Assembly (NCBI GenBank): GCA_963682055.1
Contig: OY821751.1
Location: 806,001 to 870,000 of the forward strand
Source: Primula veris
Lineage: Eukaryota > Streptophyta > Magnoliopsida > Ericales > Primulaceae
Length of the DNA: 64,000 bases
Direction: 5' to 3'
The notes beneath the pieces are model-generated. The model made no database searches. It was not told where the DNA came from and saw only the letters and a list, made by a program, of their open reading frames with translations. Position 1 is the first letter of the stretch; every line of letters begins with the position of its first letter. Of this stretch, positions 44,201 through 55,157 are shown piece by piece. Made by a program: the position numbers and the translations under genes.

Positions 44201-47200
44201 CTAAATACCTTCCACTGATTATCTTTAGGCATGTCGATGGAACATATCAAAGAAGAACCATCTTTGTCAAAGAAAAGAACCAAATGCTCATTGAATATGT
44301 CCATGTCAGTTATGCTGCCTTCTTCACTAGGAACGATAATAGTCTAGACAAGAAAAGTAATTTAGTCAATTATGATAAAACCGTGTAACTATTTACCAAT
44401 CAAGATGGAAAGAAAAACATAAAAACTGAAGTATAACCGCATATAGTTAAAAAAGTAGATCATTTCTCCGGTGGTAGGAACATTAGAGATTAAAACTATG
44501 TAGAACTTTAAAAATTCATACGTATTTCTTTAAACCATGCCTGGCAACTAGAAAATATGAAAACCGTATCTGTTAAAAGATGTGTTAACAGATTACCTGC
44601 CAGCTACCCGATTCTGCCTCTTCAACCCTACATCGACATAGGTAGAAACTTCCAGTTAAATATTCTTTAGCCTCTCCAGTAAGAGCATTAGTCAGAATGT
44701 AGAAAAAACCCGAATGATGTTCCACGCAGTATTTCACACCAGATCTACGCTTGTATAATCTTTTTATTCCCTCATGCGGATTGGTCGCATTTATGGTGTA
44801 AACCTGTATAAAACACCATTTTTTAAATGCGCAAACAGATTAAACTCGCACACTCGAAACATGTAAATAAGGCAGGTAAATTCCTTCCTCTGAAGATTTT
44901 CTTGAGTTTGAATTCACTGTTATGAATCTTCCATCCTTTGTGCTCGTTATATCAACACAATATCTAGAATCATTTTCTGTAAATAATGGAACACCAATCG
45001 AAGAATCTGCTTCCAGGTTTGTTGCAAGTACCCTATTTAAAAAACAAAAGGCGGCACAATATTAAGGGTCTGGCATGTTCCGTTCTTAAAACTTTTTATT
45101 TTGCTTTTCAATGGTTTAGATAAAGAAAAAACCAAAATATTTGAATTATTGCCTTGCTCGGTAGCTTATTTACAAATTAACATTGTCTTTGTTTAGTATG
45201 ATAATCATGTGTTCATATCATCGTGCTACACCCCTTCTTTAATTAAGACCACATACATGGTCATTACAAATCTGATTTGTAATGCATTTCAAAGTTAGCA
45301 AAGTTGATGAGTAATTAGTATACGAAGCCATTAATTGAAAAAGAATTTGACAAGTTTAATGATTAAATAGATATGGGTGTTAAGCTAGCACTTCCAAATA
45401 ATACGTATATCCCTTTCCACAAGGGCCTTTTTCATGAGGTACAAAATGATCACAGCCACAACCACAGCCACTTACCAAGAAAAACCACAGCCTTTCAAGT
45501 TTATCTTAAAATGCTGAAATGCAAGACAGCGTATATTGAATCACTAGAAAATCTAATTGCTACTCATTAACGGAACTAAACTTAACTATGTTGCTAAAAT
45601 GAAACGACCCATAATTAACCTAAACGAGTTACAAAAAACAAAAGTCGCATGGGTCGGGTATTCTGGGTAGGGTAAACAAAATGAATCAGGCTTTGTGGGT
45701 ATATAGATTCTAATTAATTCTCAGTAAAGTGATTGAAACACAAGTTTGTGTGTGTACAACCTAAATGAGTTGCGGAATGAAAAGATTGCAAATATTATCA
45801 ACAAAACAAAATAATTTGCGATCACTGAACATACATCGATTACCTATAAGGTCGTTGGTTTTCATCTGAGATCGTATAAAACAAGGTACATGAATCTTGA
45901 GCCCATGCCAAGCTAACAACACCTTCCATGTTTAAGTTTGGAAAATTTTGCATTGTATTGAGATCTTTAACTCGAAGCATGAATTTTTCACTCCCACTGA
46001 TATCAACTGTGTATGCAAGAAATTTGTGGTCTGGTGATATACGACACGTGCCAATATGAACATACCCTGTAAATATGAAACAATTCTAAAAAAAGCTTAT
46101 ATATGCACCACTTTTTAAAGACAATTCAATCAAGACACCAATCCAGAACTGTGTGCGAATCAAATTCGACCAACCCCAATATTTTGTCAACGATTCCGAT
46201 AAACTCTTAAGTCTACCGAATGATAGATCGTATATGCTGAATAAAAATGGTAAAGAAAAGAAGGTCTTACCATATTCCTCCGCAATTTCATTCCAATCAA
46301 GCAAAATTTCTTCTTTTTCAAAACTTTTCAAGTAGTTGAGAGCAGTTTTTACCCAATTACTCTCTTCAGATGGTAACTTCCTACATAGAAGTGGATATTC
46401 CTTGTCCTCTGGAATATACTGGTAGTACAACCTGTTCCAATCAACAAAATAAAATGAAAAACAGGAAAAGCATATGTTCATTTATACAAAACCAGCAAGC
46501 ACCAAATATTAGGAGAGGTCCTAAAACCTAAATTCCAAACACCAGATAAACTTAAAACATGAAATGCAACATTCTTATTCCATGGAAAACAACCATATCT
46601 TAGATCCCGAATCAGCTTATATACGTATCCAAATTTAAATCTCTTGAATGTAGTCGCCAATGTTTTGGAGAATTTTTTAAAACTATATAAAGATTAATAG
46701 TATTTTATAGGACCTAGGACAGTAAGACTAGTCAACTCTAAAAGAACAATGTTATTATACAGAAACATACTTTGGCGCCTAGGTGAGGAACAGTATACCC
46801 CTATTATTGGTCCCTTTCTCGACACTAATTAACCAGTTTATCTGAAAACAAACACCAATACACCCGTAGCCATTACTTCTTTAGGCATAAATACACTAAC
46901 CCTATATAACGCGATATAAAATAGCTAAACGCTCCCAAGTATACTACTCTGAACCGATAAAGATACGGGATGCTATTTGCATTGATGTCTGTCCAGATAT
47001 AATCTTATTGTTCAATTCTGAGGGAAAACAAAAAAAGTAAACATTTTACAAAACATGAAAAGTTGAGGAACGGAGGTGTCTATTTCCGAAAGTCATGGAT
47101 AACTGCTTTTCAAAAGCGCCCCTAACCACTTCTTCTGAAGTAATAACCTATGATTGACATAGAAATTGCGCTAATGTTTACAATAACAACAATATTTATA

Positions 47201-49519
47201 TGTAAGTCGCTTTTGACTTATACATTGACCACTACAAAACTATTGCGACCACTAAAAGCAAGCACCTATACCCCAAACATCTTTTAACAAAACAAAATAT
47301 GAAACGGAACCACGGTCCCCATCTCTCGGCTAATTTCTAGATATTTTAAAAGAAATATTACTTTTTTGTCGACTTTTCTCAAAAAAAAGGCCCGATTGTC
47401 TCCACCTAACTAGTTTCCCGACTTTGTCCAAACGCCTCACGACCAAATTTACACTAAAGTCTAAAACCCACAGCACTAAAAAAGTAGTTCACAAAACACA
47501 AAAAAGGGTAATATCAAAAACAAAACAACAAAAAACTAACCACATCCCCCATCTCTCGGCTAATTTCTAGATGTTTTAAGAGAAATATTACTTTTTTTGT
47601 TGAGTTTTATCAAAAAAAAACCCCGATTGTCTCCACCTAACTAGTTTCTCGACTTTGTCCAAACGCCTCAAGACCAAATTTACACTAAAGTCTAAAACCC
47701 ACAGCACTAAAAAAGTAGTTCACAAAACACAAAAAAAGGGTAATATCAAAAATAAAACAAAACAAAAAACTAACCACATCCCCCATCTCTCGGCTAATTT
47801 GTAGATGTTTTAAGAGAAATATTACTTTTTTGTCGAGTTTTATCAAAAAAAGGCCCGATTGTCTCCACCTAACTAGTTTCCCGACTTTGTCCAACGCCTC
47901 ACGACCAAATTTACACTAAACTCTAAAACCCACAGCACTAAAAAAGTAGTTTACAAAACAAAAAACTAACCACATCCCCCATCTCTCGGCTAATTTCTAG
48001 ATATTTTAAGAGAAATATTACTTTTTTGTCGAGTTTTATCAAAAAAAGGTCCGATTGTCTCCACCTAACTAGTTTCCCAACTTTGTCCAATGCCTCACGA
48101 CCAAATTTACACTAAAATCTAAAACCCACAGCACTAAAAAAGTAGTTTACAAAACAAAAAACTAACCACATCCCCCATCTCTCGGCTAATTTCTAGATAT
48201 TTTAAGAGAAATATTACTTTTTTGTCGAGTTTTATCAAAAAAAGGTCCGATTGTCTCCACCTAACTAGTCTCCCGACTTGGTCCAAACGCCTCACGACCA
48301 AATTTACACAAAAGTCTAAAACCCACAACACTAAAAAAGTAGTTCACAAAACAAAAAACTAACCACATCCCCCATCTCTCGGCTAATTTCTAGATATTTT
48401 AAGAGACATATTACTTGTTTGTCGAGTTTTATCAAAAAAAGGTCTGATTGTCTCCACCTAACTAGTTTCTCGACTTTGTCCAAACGTCTCACGACCAAAT
48501 TTACACTAAAGTCTAAAACCCACAGCACTAAAAAAGTAGTTCACAAAACACAAAAAACTAACCACATCCCCCATCTCTCGGCTAATTTCTAGATATTTTA
48601 AGAGAAATATTACCTTTTAGTCGAGTTTTATCAAAAAAAGGCCCGATTGTCTCCACCTAACTAGTTTTCCGACTTTGTCCAAACGCCTCACGACCAAATT
48701 TACACTAAAGTCTAAAACCCACAGCACTAAAAAAGTAGTTCACAAAACAAAAAACTAACAAAATCCCCCATCTCTCGGCTAATTTCTAGATGTTTTAAGA
48801 GAAATATTACTTTTTTGTCGGCTTTTATCACAAAAAGGCCCGATTGCCTCCATCTAACTAGTTTCCCGACTTTGTTCAAACGCCTCACGACCAAATTTAC
48901 ACTAAAGTCTAAAACTCACAGCACTAAAAAAGTAGTTCACAAAACACAAAAAAAGGGTAATATCAAAAACAAAACAAAACAAAAAACTAACAAAATCCCC
49001 CATCTCTCGGCTAATTTCTAGATGTTTTAAGAGAAATATTACTTTTTTGTCGGCTTTTCTCACAAAAAGGCCCGATTGCCTCCACCTAACTAGTTTTCCG
49101 ACTTTGTCCAAACGCCTCACGACCAAATTTACACTAAAGTCTAAAACCCACAGCACTAAAAAAAGATAATATCAAAAACAAAACAAAACACAAAAAACAA
49201 ACCAAATCCCCCATTTCTCGGGGGGAGTAGAGACGGTATCAACCATCCGTCTCCTCATCTCGCTAACCAAACCCATCCGCATTGTCTTCGTATCCTTCAT
49301 AAACCCCTCGGCATACACATTCTCCGCATTTAAATACGAGACTAAACCGGTGTCGTCCCTGTCCTTCATCCAACGGTACGGGTCTCGACACGTGTTGTTT
49401 TCGAGCTTCTTCGGGACAGGTGGAGGGTCTGAGGGTGTGACACGTGTACATGAGGTGGATAATAGACTCTGTGAGGTTGTGACACGTGGCATTAACCGAC
49501 GGAGAACACTATATGACAT
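41280..49519 (-). CDS. S9 prolyl-oligopeptidase family peptidase (oligopeptidase B/protease II-like)
   Basis: Eleven exons read on the minus strand: 49519-49203, 46431-46271, 46066-45844, 45032-44888, 44803-44597, 44343-44209, 44089-43961, 43493-43126, 42315-42099, 41806-41613, 41493-41280. The phases close exactly to 769 aa. The N-terminus (MSYSVLRRLMPRVTTSQS) looks like an organelle transit peptide. Residues ~60-500 are the S9A propeller (DPYRWM, YLNAEN, WGIW|LYYQYIP). The alpha/beta hydrolase follows, with Ser611 in GHSAGG, Asp697 in LQDSR and His734 in SGGHFG. The family cleaves short peptides, oligopeptidase B after basic residues. Odd: intron 4 begins GA instead of GT, intron 10 uses a GC donor, and intron 1 holds a large tandem array. 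An in-frame upstream ATG at 49570 lies in a duplicated leader segment, so 49519 is preferred. Confidence 0.9.
42533..42640. repeat. Degenerate GGTTGCAGCTTTTAAGC MITE half in intron 8
   Basis: CTGGTTGCAGCTTTTAAGC at about 42533-42552 is one end of the MITE family seen at 33918, 57811 and 58458. The opposite end is not clear. A related block (GGCTGGAGCTTTTAAG) lies at about 42350. Confidence 0.5.
42690..42905 (+). repeat. Possible SINE fragment in intron 8
   Basis: GTAGCTTAGTGTTAGTGGGT resembles an A box and AGCTCGAATCGG a B box of a tRNA-derived SINE, about 20 bp apart rather than the usual ~30-40. No TSD or tail was found. Confidence 0.3.
47321..49212 (-). repeat. Tandem array of about 197/231-bp units in peptidase intron 1
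   Basis: The marker ATCTCTCGG recurs at 47321, 47551, 47785, 47981, 48177, 48374, 48573, 48770 and 49002, and as ATTTCTCGG at 49213 in exon 1 itself. Spacings are 230, 234, 196, 196, 197, 199, 197, 232 and 211. The longer units contain an extra 'gggtaatatcaaaaac' block. Units are highly similar, so the array is young or homogenised. The marker and the ~20 bp beside it are the 3' end of exon 1 with its splice donor. Serial ORFs in the units are by-products of the repetition. Confidence 0.9.
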
Positions 49520-49523
49520 TTTT

Positions 49524-49622
49524 AGGTGAATAAAGCTCTGAGTTTCTGTGTTTTTGTTACACTTTTTCATAAAATTTAATAAAAAAATTTAAGTTTTATT
49601 TTTTTATCCAGTTTTATCAAAA
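49524..49622. repeat. Duplicated peptidase leader segment, copy 1
   Basis: About 99 bp (AGGTGAATAAAGCTCTGAG ... ATCCAGTTTTATCAAAA) repeated nearly exactly at 49857-49956. It is just upstream of the ATG at 49519 and contains the alternative ATG at 49570, which reads CTG in the other copy. Confidence 0.85.
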
Positions 49623-49856
49623 TACTAACAAGCAGGGGCTGGTTTCCGTACGGTGCCGTTCGGTTTGGTTCGGTTTTTAGCCGAACCGAAACCTCGGTTC
49701 AGGTTTTTCGGTTTCGCTATTTTTATTTTTTGGACCGAACCGGTTATTTTTTGGTTATTTTCGGTCGGGTTTTTTCGGTTTCGGTCTTTTTTGGTTTGGT
49801 TTTATTGAAAACCGAAACTGAGTCGAAAAATTTTCGGTTTTTTGTTTTCGGTTTTT
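49623..49856. repeat. GGTTCGGTTTT-rich repeat, copy 2
   Basis: Same class as 39446-39750, here flanked on both sides by the ~100-bp direct repeats of the peptidase leader. Confidence 0.7.
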
Positions 49857-49956
49857 AGGTGAATAAAGCTCTGAGTTTCTGTGTTTTTGTTACACTTTTT
49901 CAGAAAATTTAATAAAAAAATTTGAAGTTTTATTTTTTTATCCAGTTTTATCAAAA
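49857..49956. repeat. Duplicated peptidase leader segment, copy 2
   Basis: Near-exact repeat of 49524-49622, with small differences (CTTTTTCAG for CTTTTTCAT and one extra G). Confidence 0.85.
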
Positions 49957-50029
49957 GTCCCAACTGTATTTATTTTTTATTTTTTATTTTTTATTTTGAA
50001 ATGAAGAGAATTATATTAATGATTAGAGC

Positions 50030-50312
50030 TGAGTTCGGTACGGTTCGGTTTTAAGCAAAACCGAAACCGAGCATATTTTTCGTTTCGGTTTTTTTCGATT
50101 TCGGTCTTTTTATTTTTTGGACCGAACCGGACCGATTTTTTCCGGTCCAGTTTCGATTTTTTTCGGTTTTGCGGTTATATTTCGGTTATTTTTCGGATTT
50201 TTTTTGTTTCGGTTTTATTGAAACCGAAACCGACCCGAAATTTTTTCGGTTTCGGTCTTTTTCGGTTCGGTTATCAGTCCGGTTCGGTTTTTTCTATTTT
50301 TTCGCACAGCCC
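50030..50312. repeat. GGTTCGGTTTT-rich repeat, copy 3
   Basis: Shares AAAACCGAAACCGAGCATAT and the GGACCGAACCGGACCG block with copy 1. Confidence 0.7.
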
Positions 50313-50399
50313 TATTAATGGCAATCATACAAAATAAGTGACCGCTGCTCGGGGCACAAAATATCATAATATATATTTTCTCGGCCGCCATACAAACAC

Positions 50400-50645
50400 C
50401 CAAATACGCTTTCAACAAATTTTTCGAATGTCGTCTAATATAAATTGTATCTCGAGCGGACCAGACTGTTCGTCACTGGCCAAACAAGCATTAATTAGCT
50501 CCTTACAATCTGATTCAAATATGACTATATCTCAACCTTTATCTTTGTCCCGATAGCAAGCAATACGGAGAAGCATAGCTTCCGCCATTAGAGGTGAACT
50601 AGCATTAAAACCTCCGTTCCACAAATCAATGGTTTCTGCAGTATC
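50400..50645 (-). pseudogene. RNase H-like (RVT_3) fragment
   Basis: The minus strand reads WNGGFNASSPLMAEAMLL, RIACYRDKDKG, a stop, then DIVIFESDCKELINACLAS and LEIQFILDDI. This fits the plant-type RNase H domain attached to LINEs and 'non-LTR reverse transcriptase' proteins (AEAxAL... ExD). It is short, has a stop and no neighbours from the same element, so it is a relic. Confidence 0.55.
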
Positions 50646-50649
50646 TACC

Positions 50650-53600
50650 TAGCTATTTTACTAACTTTATCAAAAGGCCTCACGACCAAATTTAAGCGAA
50701 ACTAATACACTAAAATACCATAATATTAAAAATTACATAACAAAACATGAAAAGAGGTAACGGTCAAAAAAACTAAATAACGGCCCCCATAACTTATGTT
50801 ATCAAAATAAGAAGGTTACGGTCCCGACTATCTCCACTTAGTTAATTTCCGACCAAACGCGAAATAATCAAATTTGCACAAAATCAATCGACACTAAAAA
50901 CAAACCCATAGGTAGTAAAAACTAAAAACTAAACACCAATAGTACTAAAAACCATAGTACAAAAAACTCTAGTACTAAAAGTTATGCAACAAAACATGAG
51001 AGCCAAGACAGGACATTAAAGTGCTCGTTTGGTTGTATCTCAAAAGTATAAAAAAAAAAAAAAAAACTTTTTTTAGTGTAGCTTGAAAAGTATATTTGTA
51101 AGTATTATCTCGTGTTGTTTGGTAGACCTTGAAAAGTATACTTTTAAAATAAATGTTGTTTGGTAAAATTTATGTACTTTTTACTTTTTTTCTACTTAAA
51201 ATAAGGTATACCATCTAATTACTCAATCAATATTCAATCGTTGTGATATTGAATAATAGGGAAAAAATGTAGAATTTTCATCCTTATTTTAAATTTAGAT
51301 AGCAATGATATGTAATTGGGTGTGTTTGCCCAATAAACACTGGCTAATGCCAAATTTCCATAGAATTACAAGAATGTCTAGATAATGCAAAATTTGCATA
51401 TAACTGTAAACCGAAAAAGGGTTGATGAGTGTAAAATCAACTCAAGTGTTTATAAATAACCGATAAATTTTTACCTGCATAAGAGAGCTCTAAACTATTT
51501 TGTAAGAGGAAATCATACAAAGTACTATAGTGTATATTTGCTTTATTTCTTTGTTCTTGAATGCCCGTTCTTCTTTACAATGAGATACGTTTATAGCCAA
51601 TGAGTGGAGACAAGTGTCCACGTGTCAAGTAATGATAGGATAGTCTATTTGGATGTGTCTTGATCAAGATATTAGGAAGAAAATCAAATCATACGATCTT
51701 GTCACCATAAATCCAATTCCATAACGTGTCCGGCCTCCCTTTGAGCCGTTCAGCTATTGCTCATGTTTTCCTTAAGCCGGACGGATTTTGAGCCGTGTGG
51801 GCCCATTTATTGTTGGACCGGACAGTTAATAGGCCTACATAGAGTCTCGATTCTTTAATTTGATATTAGCTTTAACGACGAAGCCGATTGAGTTTGGACC
51901 TTGTTGGGCTTCACTTAGCGGGTTTGTTACATTTTAAGGCTCATCAAGTCATGCACAACCATCGGCTATGGTTTCATAAGAAGAAAACGATTGGACTTGT
52001 TTGGTATGTGTCCACTTTTACTTAATTTTACTTTAAAGTATGAAAGTAAAAAATGTTGTTTGGTTGGTAAAAAATAAGCATGCTTTTTCATAAGTAAAAC
52101 CTTCAAGCATACTTTTTAAAAAGTATGATTCTCCTTACTTTTTAAGAAACCATAGCTTCTTGTAACTTTGTTAGATACTAGTAGCAGAGAAGATCGAAGC
52201 TTTTAGTTGCATGTTCTGTAACTTTGTTACTACTTTTATAGTTCTACTAGTGGGGCCGTCCCGCGCCGGGGTTGATTTTACAAGTTGCTCGGGTTTTTTG
52301 TATATAGTGTATCGAAATGCCATGACTATTATGCTTGTGTTTGCGGGGATAATTTCTATGCGATTTTATGATTGGATAACATGTGTGTTGCGTTTGTTTG
52401 TATTAATTAGCAGGTTTTGTGTGAGATTATATGGTTGATTGACGTATTTTTATTCAATTTGTGCGATTTATGTAATTAGTAGTTATACGTGATAGAGACC
52501 ACGAGTGTTTATTGAAGTTTAGCATACATGAGAATAATAATAAAAAGTTGTATATATGTTATCGACATAGAATTATTTATCAATATAATGTGTTCTTAGA
52601 CTATTATTATTTGTTTAATTGCATAATTTTTCGAATTTGTTCACCTTTTCTGCCACCCATTTATCTTTTTTCCTTTATTGAGTATTTCCTTTCACTCATA
52701 GTATTTTTCATTTGTGCCTGCCTCGTCCAAGAGACGAGGTCGTTGGTTGTGTGTTTTTTAGAAATAACTTCGTCTAATTGAAGACCCATGCCGGAATTCA
52801 CTATTACAAAAACATGTCATTATAAGTCTGAAAACTATGCGATAGGTAGAGATATTCAAAGTTTAGCATAGGTTGTTCTTTTACTCAAGAGTGTACAAAA
52901 AATAAGTTATGTACTACGCAACACCGTCGTATGATTTTCAATGTCTACAACAAAAATTCATGTTTCGTGTGTTCTTGATCACTACCAAAAAAATATCAGT
53001 TTATCATCAACCGTCATGTCGCTAAACAGATGGCTCTTGCTCAACCTTATATTAGATTTAGCGACACTCAGTTTGGCATCAGCTTAGCAACATGACGTGT
53101 GATGGTTAACTGTCATTTTATTGTACTGGAGATGCTCACGTAATCGATGATGTCAACTTTGTTAGTCATGACACTTAGTAAGGTGTCTTCGAGTTCCGTC
53201 GTGGTGGGTGAAATGATATGACAAGTAACAAACGAGCACTTGTTGTCTAGTAGGGTTGGAGATTTTTTTATTTTGGTTTTACTACCATTATATAATAGAA
53301 ACGCAATAATTATGCCATGATATTGCCTTGAAAATTCTACGATATATTATTTTTCCATTTAAAATAGACTTTGTTAACTTGCTTAATGTGCAAGTTTGAG
53401 GGAACAACTAACCCTAAATTAATTAACATGATATAATAAACTAAAAGAATTCAACCCATATAACACGTTCTGTTATTTGTTTCAGAATTTCATAGGTAAG
53501 TTCTTTGTATAATTTTATAAATAAACTCGAAAATTCCACGATACACAAGAATATTGTATATTTATATTTCATGTGAGTTTCTAAGACCTCGTTTACCAAA

Positions 53601-54515
53601 ATAAAATAAAATATGACTACAAATTGAACTAACTAAAAAATAATAATATTTATATGTGCCTTGTGGTCACCATCCTAAGCTAAATACTTTCTTAATCTTA
53701 ATTTTTGTTATCATCCTAATGAAATTAAATACTATTAACTATAATATAAGTGTCCCGTAGTTTAAAGGGTACAAATTAGTCCCTTTTATTTGAATTGAAA
53801 CAGTCAACTAATGGTTCATTCTATAGGGACCTAAATTTTACTCAATTGCTTAAAAAAAAAATCCTGCAATAATTTTTTTAGTATAGATTAGTTTTCTTTT
53901 TATTCAACAACATTTTTAAATAGTCATTTATTTGCTACCTCTCTACAAGATTCTAACCCTTATGTGGGGATTCCATCCATTGCTTGCGGTATCTTTTATG
54001 ACTACCTAAGACTCGTTTGTTTGCGGGACTCATAGTCGTGGTATTATGGATCCGTAAGAATTATGTTCAGAACTACTTTTACACTCCTTATCTCCGGACA
54101 ATAAATACCACCCTTGCATGACTTTTCGAATACACTGACTTCGAGTCATTTGTAATACAGACCAGACACATCATCCTGATACAAAAATTGTAGCTAAACA
54201 CATATTTTATGAGGTTCAAGGAATTTGATGTCCAATCACCCCCAAAAAAAAGAAGCAACCAAAAAATAGTCATGATAACATTTTCATTCTTAAGAAACAC
54301 TATAAAAGGTATTCATTAACTTGAGTTTACCCTGACCAATTAATATTTTTATTCAAACAATCAGTAGCGTTATGTGTAAGTAACCAACTTTCAAAGTGAA
54401 AAAAATATGTATAACACCAAGAAAGAAACTTCTGAAAACCTTCATATGTTCATATTCCTATTCAAGTTTTTCCATTGATAAATTCAAACACGGCCTTACA
54501 CAGCATTCCCAATAT
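50650..54515. other. Intergenic, degenerate repeats
   Basis: No convincing gene. It has poly-A/T runs at ~51050, and GTTTGGTTG/AAAGTAT-rich blocks at 51020-51200 and 51990-52140 that look like MITE pieces. A GGGGCCGTCCCGCGCCGGGG block at 52251-52270 resembles a common plant repeat. A hairpin-forming element lies at 52980-53145. Confidence 0.45.
52980..53145. mobile_element. Possible CACTA-like MITE with long inverted repeat
   Basis: TATCATCAACCGTCATGTCG near 52998 is an imperfect inverted match to TAGCAACATGACGTGTGATG near 53085, giving a hairpin with an ~50-bp loop. The left end CACTACCAAAAAAAT is CACTA-like; the right end (ATTTTATTGTACTG) matches it only partly. Confidence 0.4.
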
Positions 54516-54534
54516 ATATATATATATATATATA
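54516..54534. repeat. TA microsatellite
   Basis: (TA)n run about 85 bp upstream of the calmodulin-like ATG; it may include that gene's TATA element. Confidence 0.6.
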
Positions 54535-54617
54535 GCAGATCATTTTTGTCATTCATATTGTTTTTATATATTCTTTTGCATTGCTTAAGAGTTTGTAGCA
54601 TTTTTTATAACTACCTA

Positions 54618-55157
54618 ATGGCACAAAGTTATGTTCTAAACACAATTCCTCTTTTTCGAGTAATGATATGTGTCATGCAAGTCTTTTTACTACATGAGGT
54701 TATTGATCGGGTGAGAAGAATTTACTGCTACTTGTCGCGAACAACTTTGCAAAACGAAGATTGTGAGGATGTGAAAAACGCTCAGCTTGAGGAAAAAGAG
54801 GAACCACTAAGACTCGGGTTGGTAAATGAAAATGACATGGAACATGTGATGGGGAGATTGGGGTTTGTTTTAGACCCAAGAGGAGAAAGTAACGGATTTG
54901 GTGATGATTTTACGAATATTTTTGCGGAGAAGGAACCGAGCTTGGGGGAGGTGAAGGGGGCTTTTGATGTGTTTGATGAGAACAAAGATGGATATGTTGA
55001 TGAAATGGAATTACAAAAGGTGTTATGTAATTTAGGTTTGAAAGAGGGATTAGAAATACAAAATTGCAAAAAAATGATAAGTAAGTTTGATGAGAATAAG
55101 AATGGTAGAATAGATTTTAAGGAGTTTGTGAAGATTATGGAAAACACCTTTTGTTGA
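54618..55157 (+). CDS. Calmodulin-like calcium-binding protein
   Basis: Intronless, 179 aa from the ATG at 54618. The frame is open further upstream to 54396, but that part is low-complexity and includes the TA repeat, so the later ATG is preferred. The N-terminus (about 1-30, IPLFRVMICVMQVFLLHEVI) is hydrophobic, possibly a membrane anchor or signal. The middle is acidic. Two canonical EF-hands lie at the C-terminus, with loops at about 120-131 (DENKDGYVDEME) and 158-169 (DENKNGRIDFKE), both with Glu at position 12. Two EF-hands with a hydrophobic N-terminus is the layout of the CML45/46-like group. It would act as a calcium sensor. Neighbouring genes are unrelated. Confidence 0.88.
   Translation: MAQSYVLNTIPLFRVMICVMQVFLLHEVIDRVRRIYCYLSRTTLQNEDCEDVKNAQLEEKEEPLRLGLVNENDMEHVMGRLGFVLDPRGESNGFGDDFTNIFAEKEPSLGEVKGAFDVFDENKDGYVDEMELQKVLCNLGLKEGLEIQNCKKMISKFDENKNGRIDFKEFVKIMENTFC

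Noticed and set aside
46086..46481. Separate 131-aa minus-strand gene
   Set aside because: It is exon 2 of the peptidase gene read into its flanking introns.
47685..49156. Serial similar ORFs (65-84 aa, VLDF.VNLVVRRLDKVGKLVRW type) suggesting a repeat protein
   Set aside because: They are read-through of the intron-1 tandem repeat. Each lies in a repeat unit, with differing ends and no conserved start across units, and the region is inside the peptidase intron.
47321..49212. CRISPR-like regular repeats
   Set aside because: Units are near-identical along their whole 197/231 bp, with no unique spacers, in a plant intron.
52251..52270. Helitron terminus (GGGGCCGTCCCGCGCCGGGG block)
   Set aside because: No TC 5' end, CTRR 3' end or paired hairpin could be identified.
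54396..54617. 74-residue N-terminal extension of the calmodulin-like protein
   Set aside because: The open frame includes the TA microsatellite (YIYIYIY) and low-complexity sequence that looks like untranslated leader; the ATG at 54618 starts a protein of the expected family layout.
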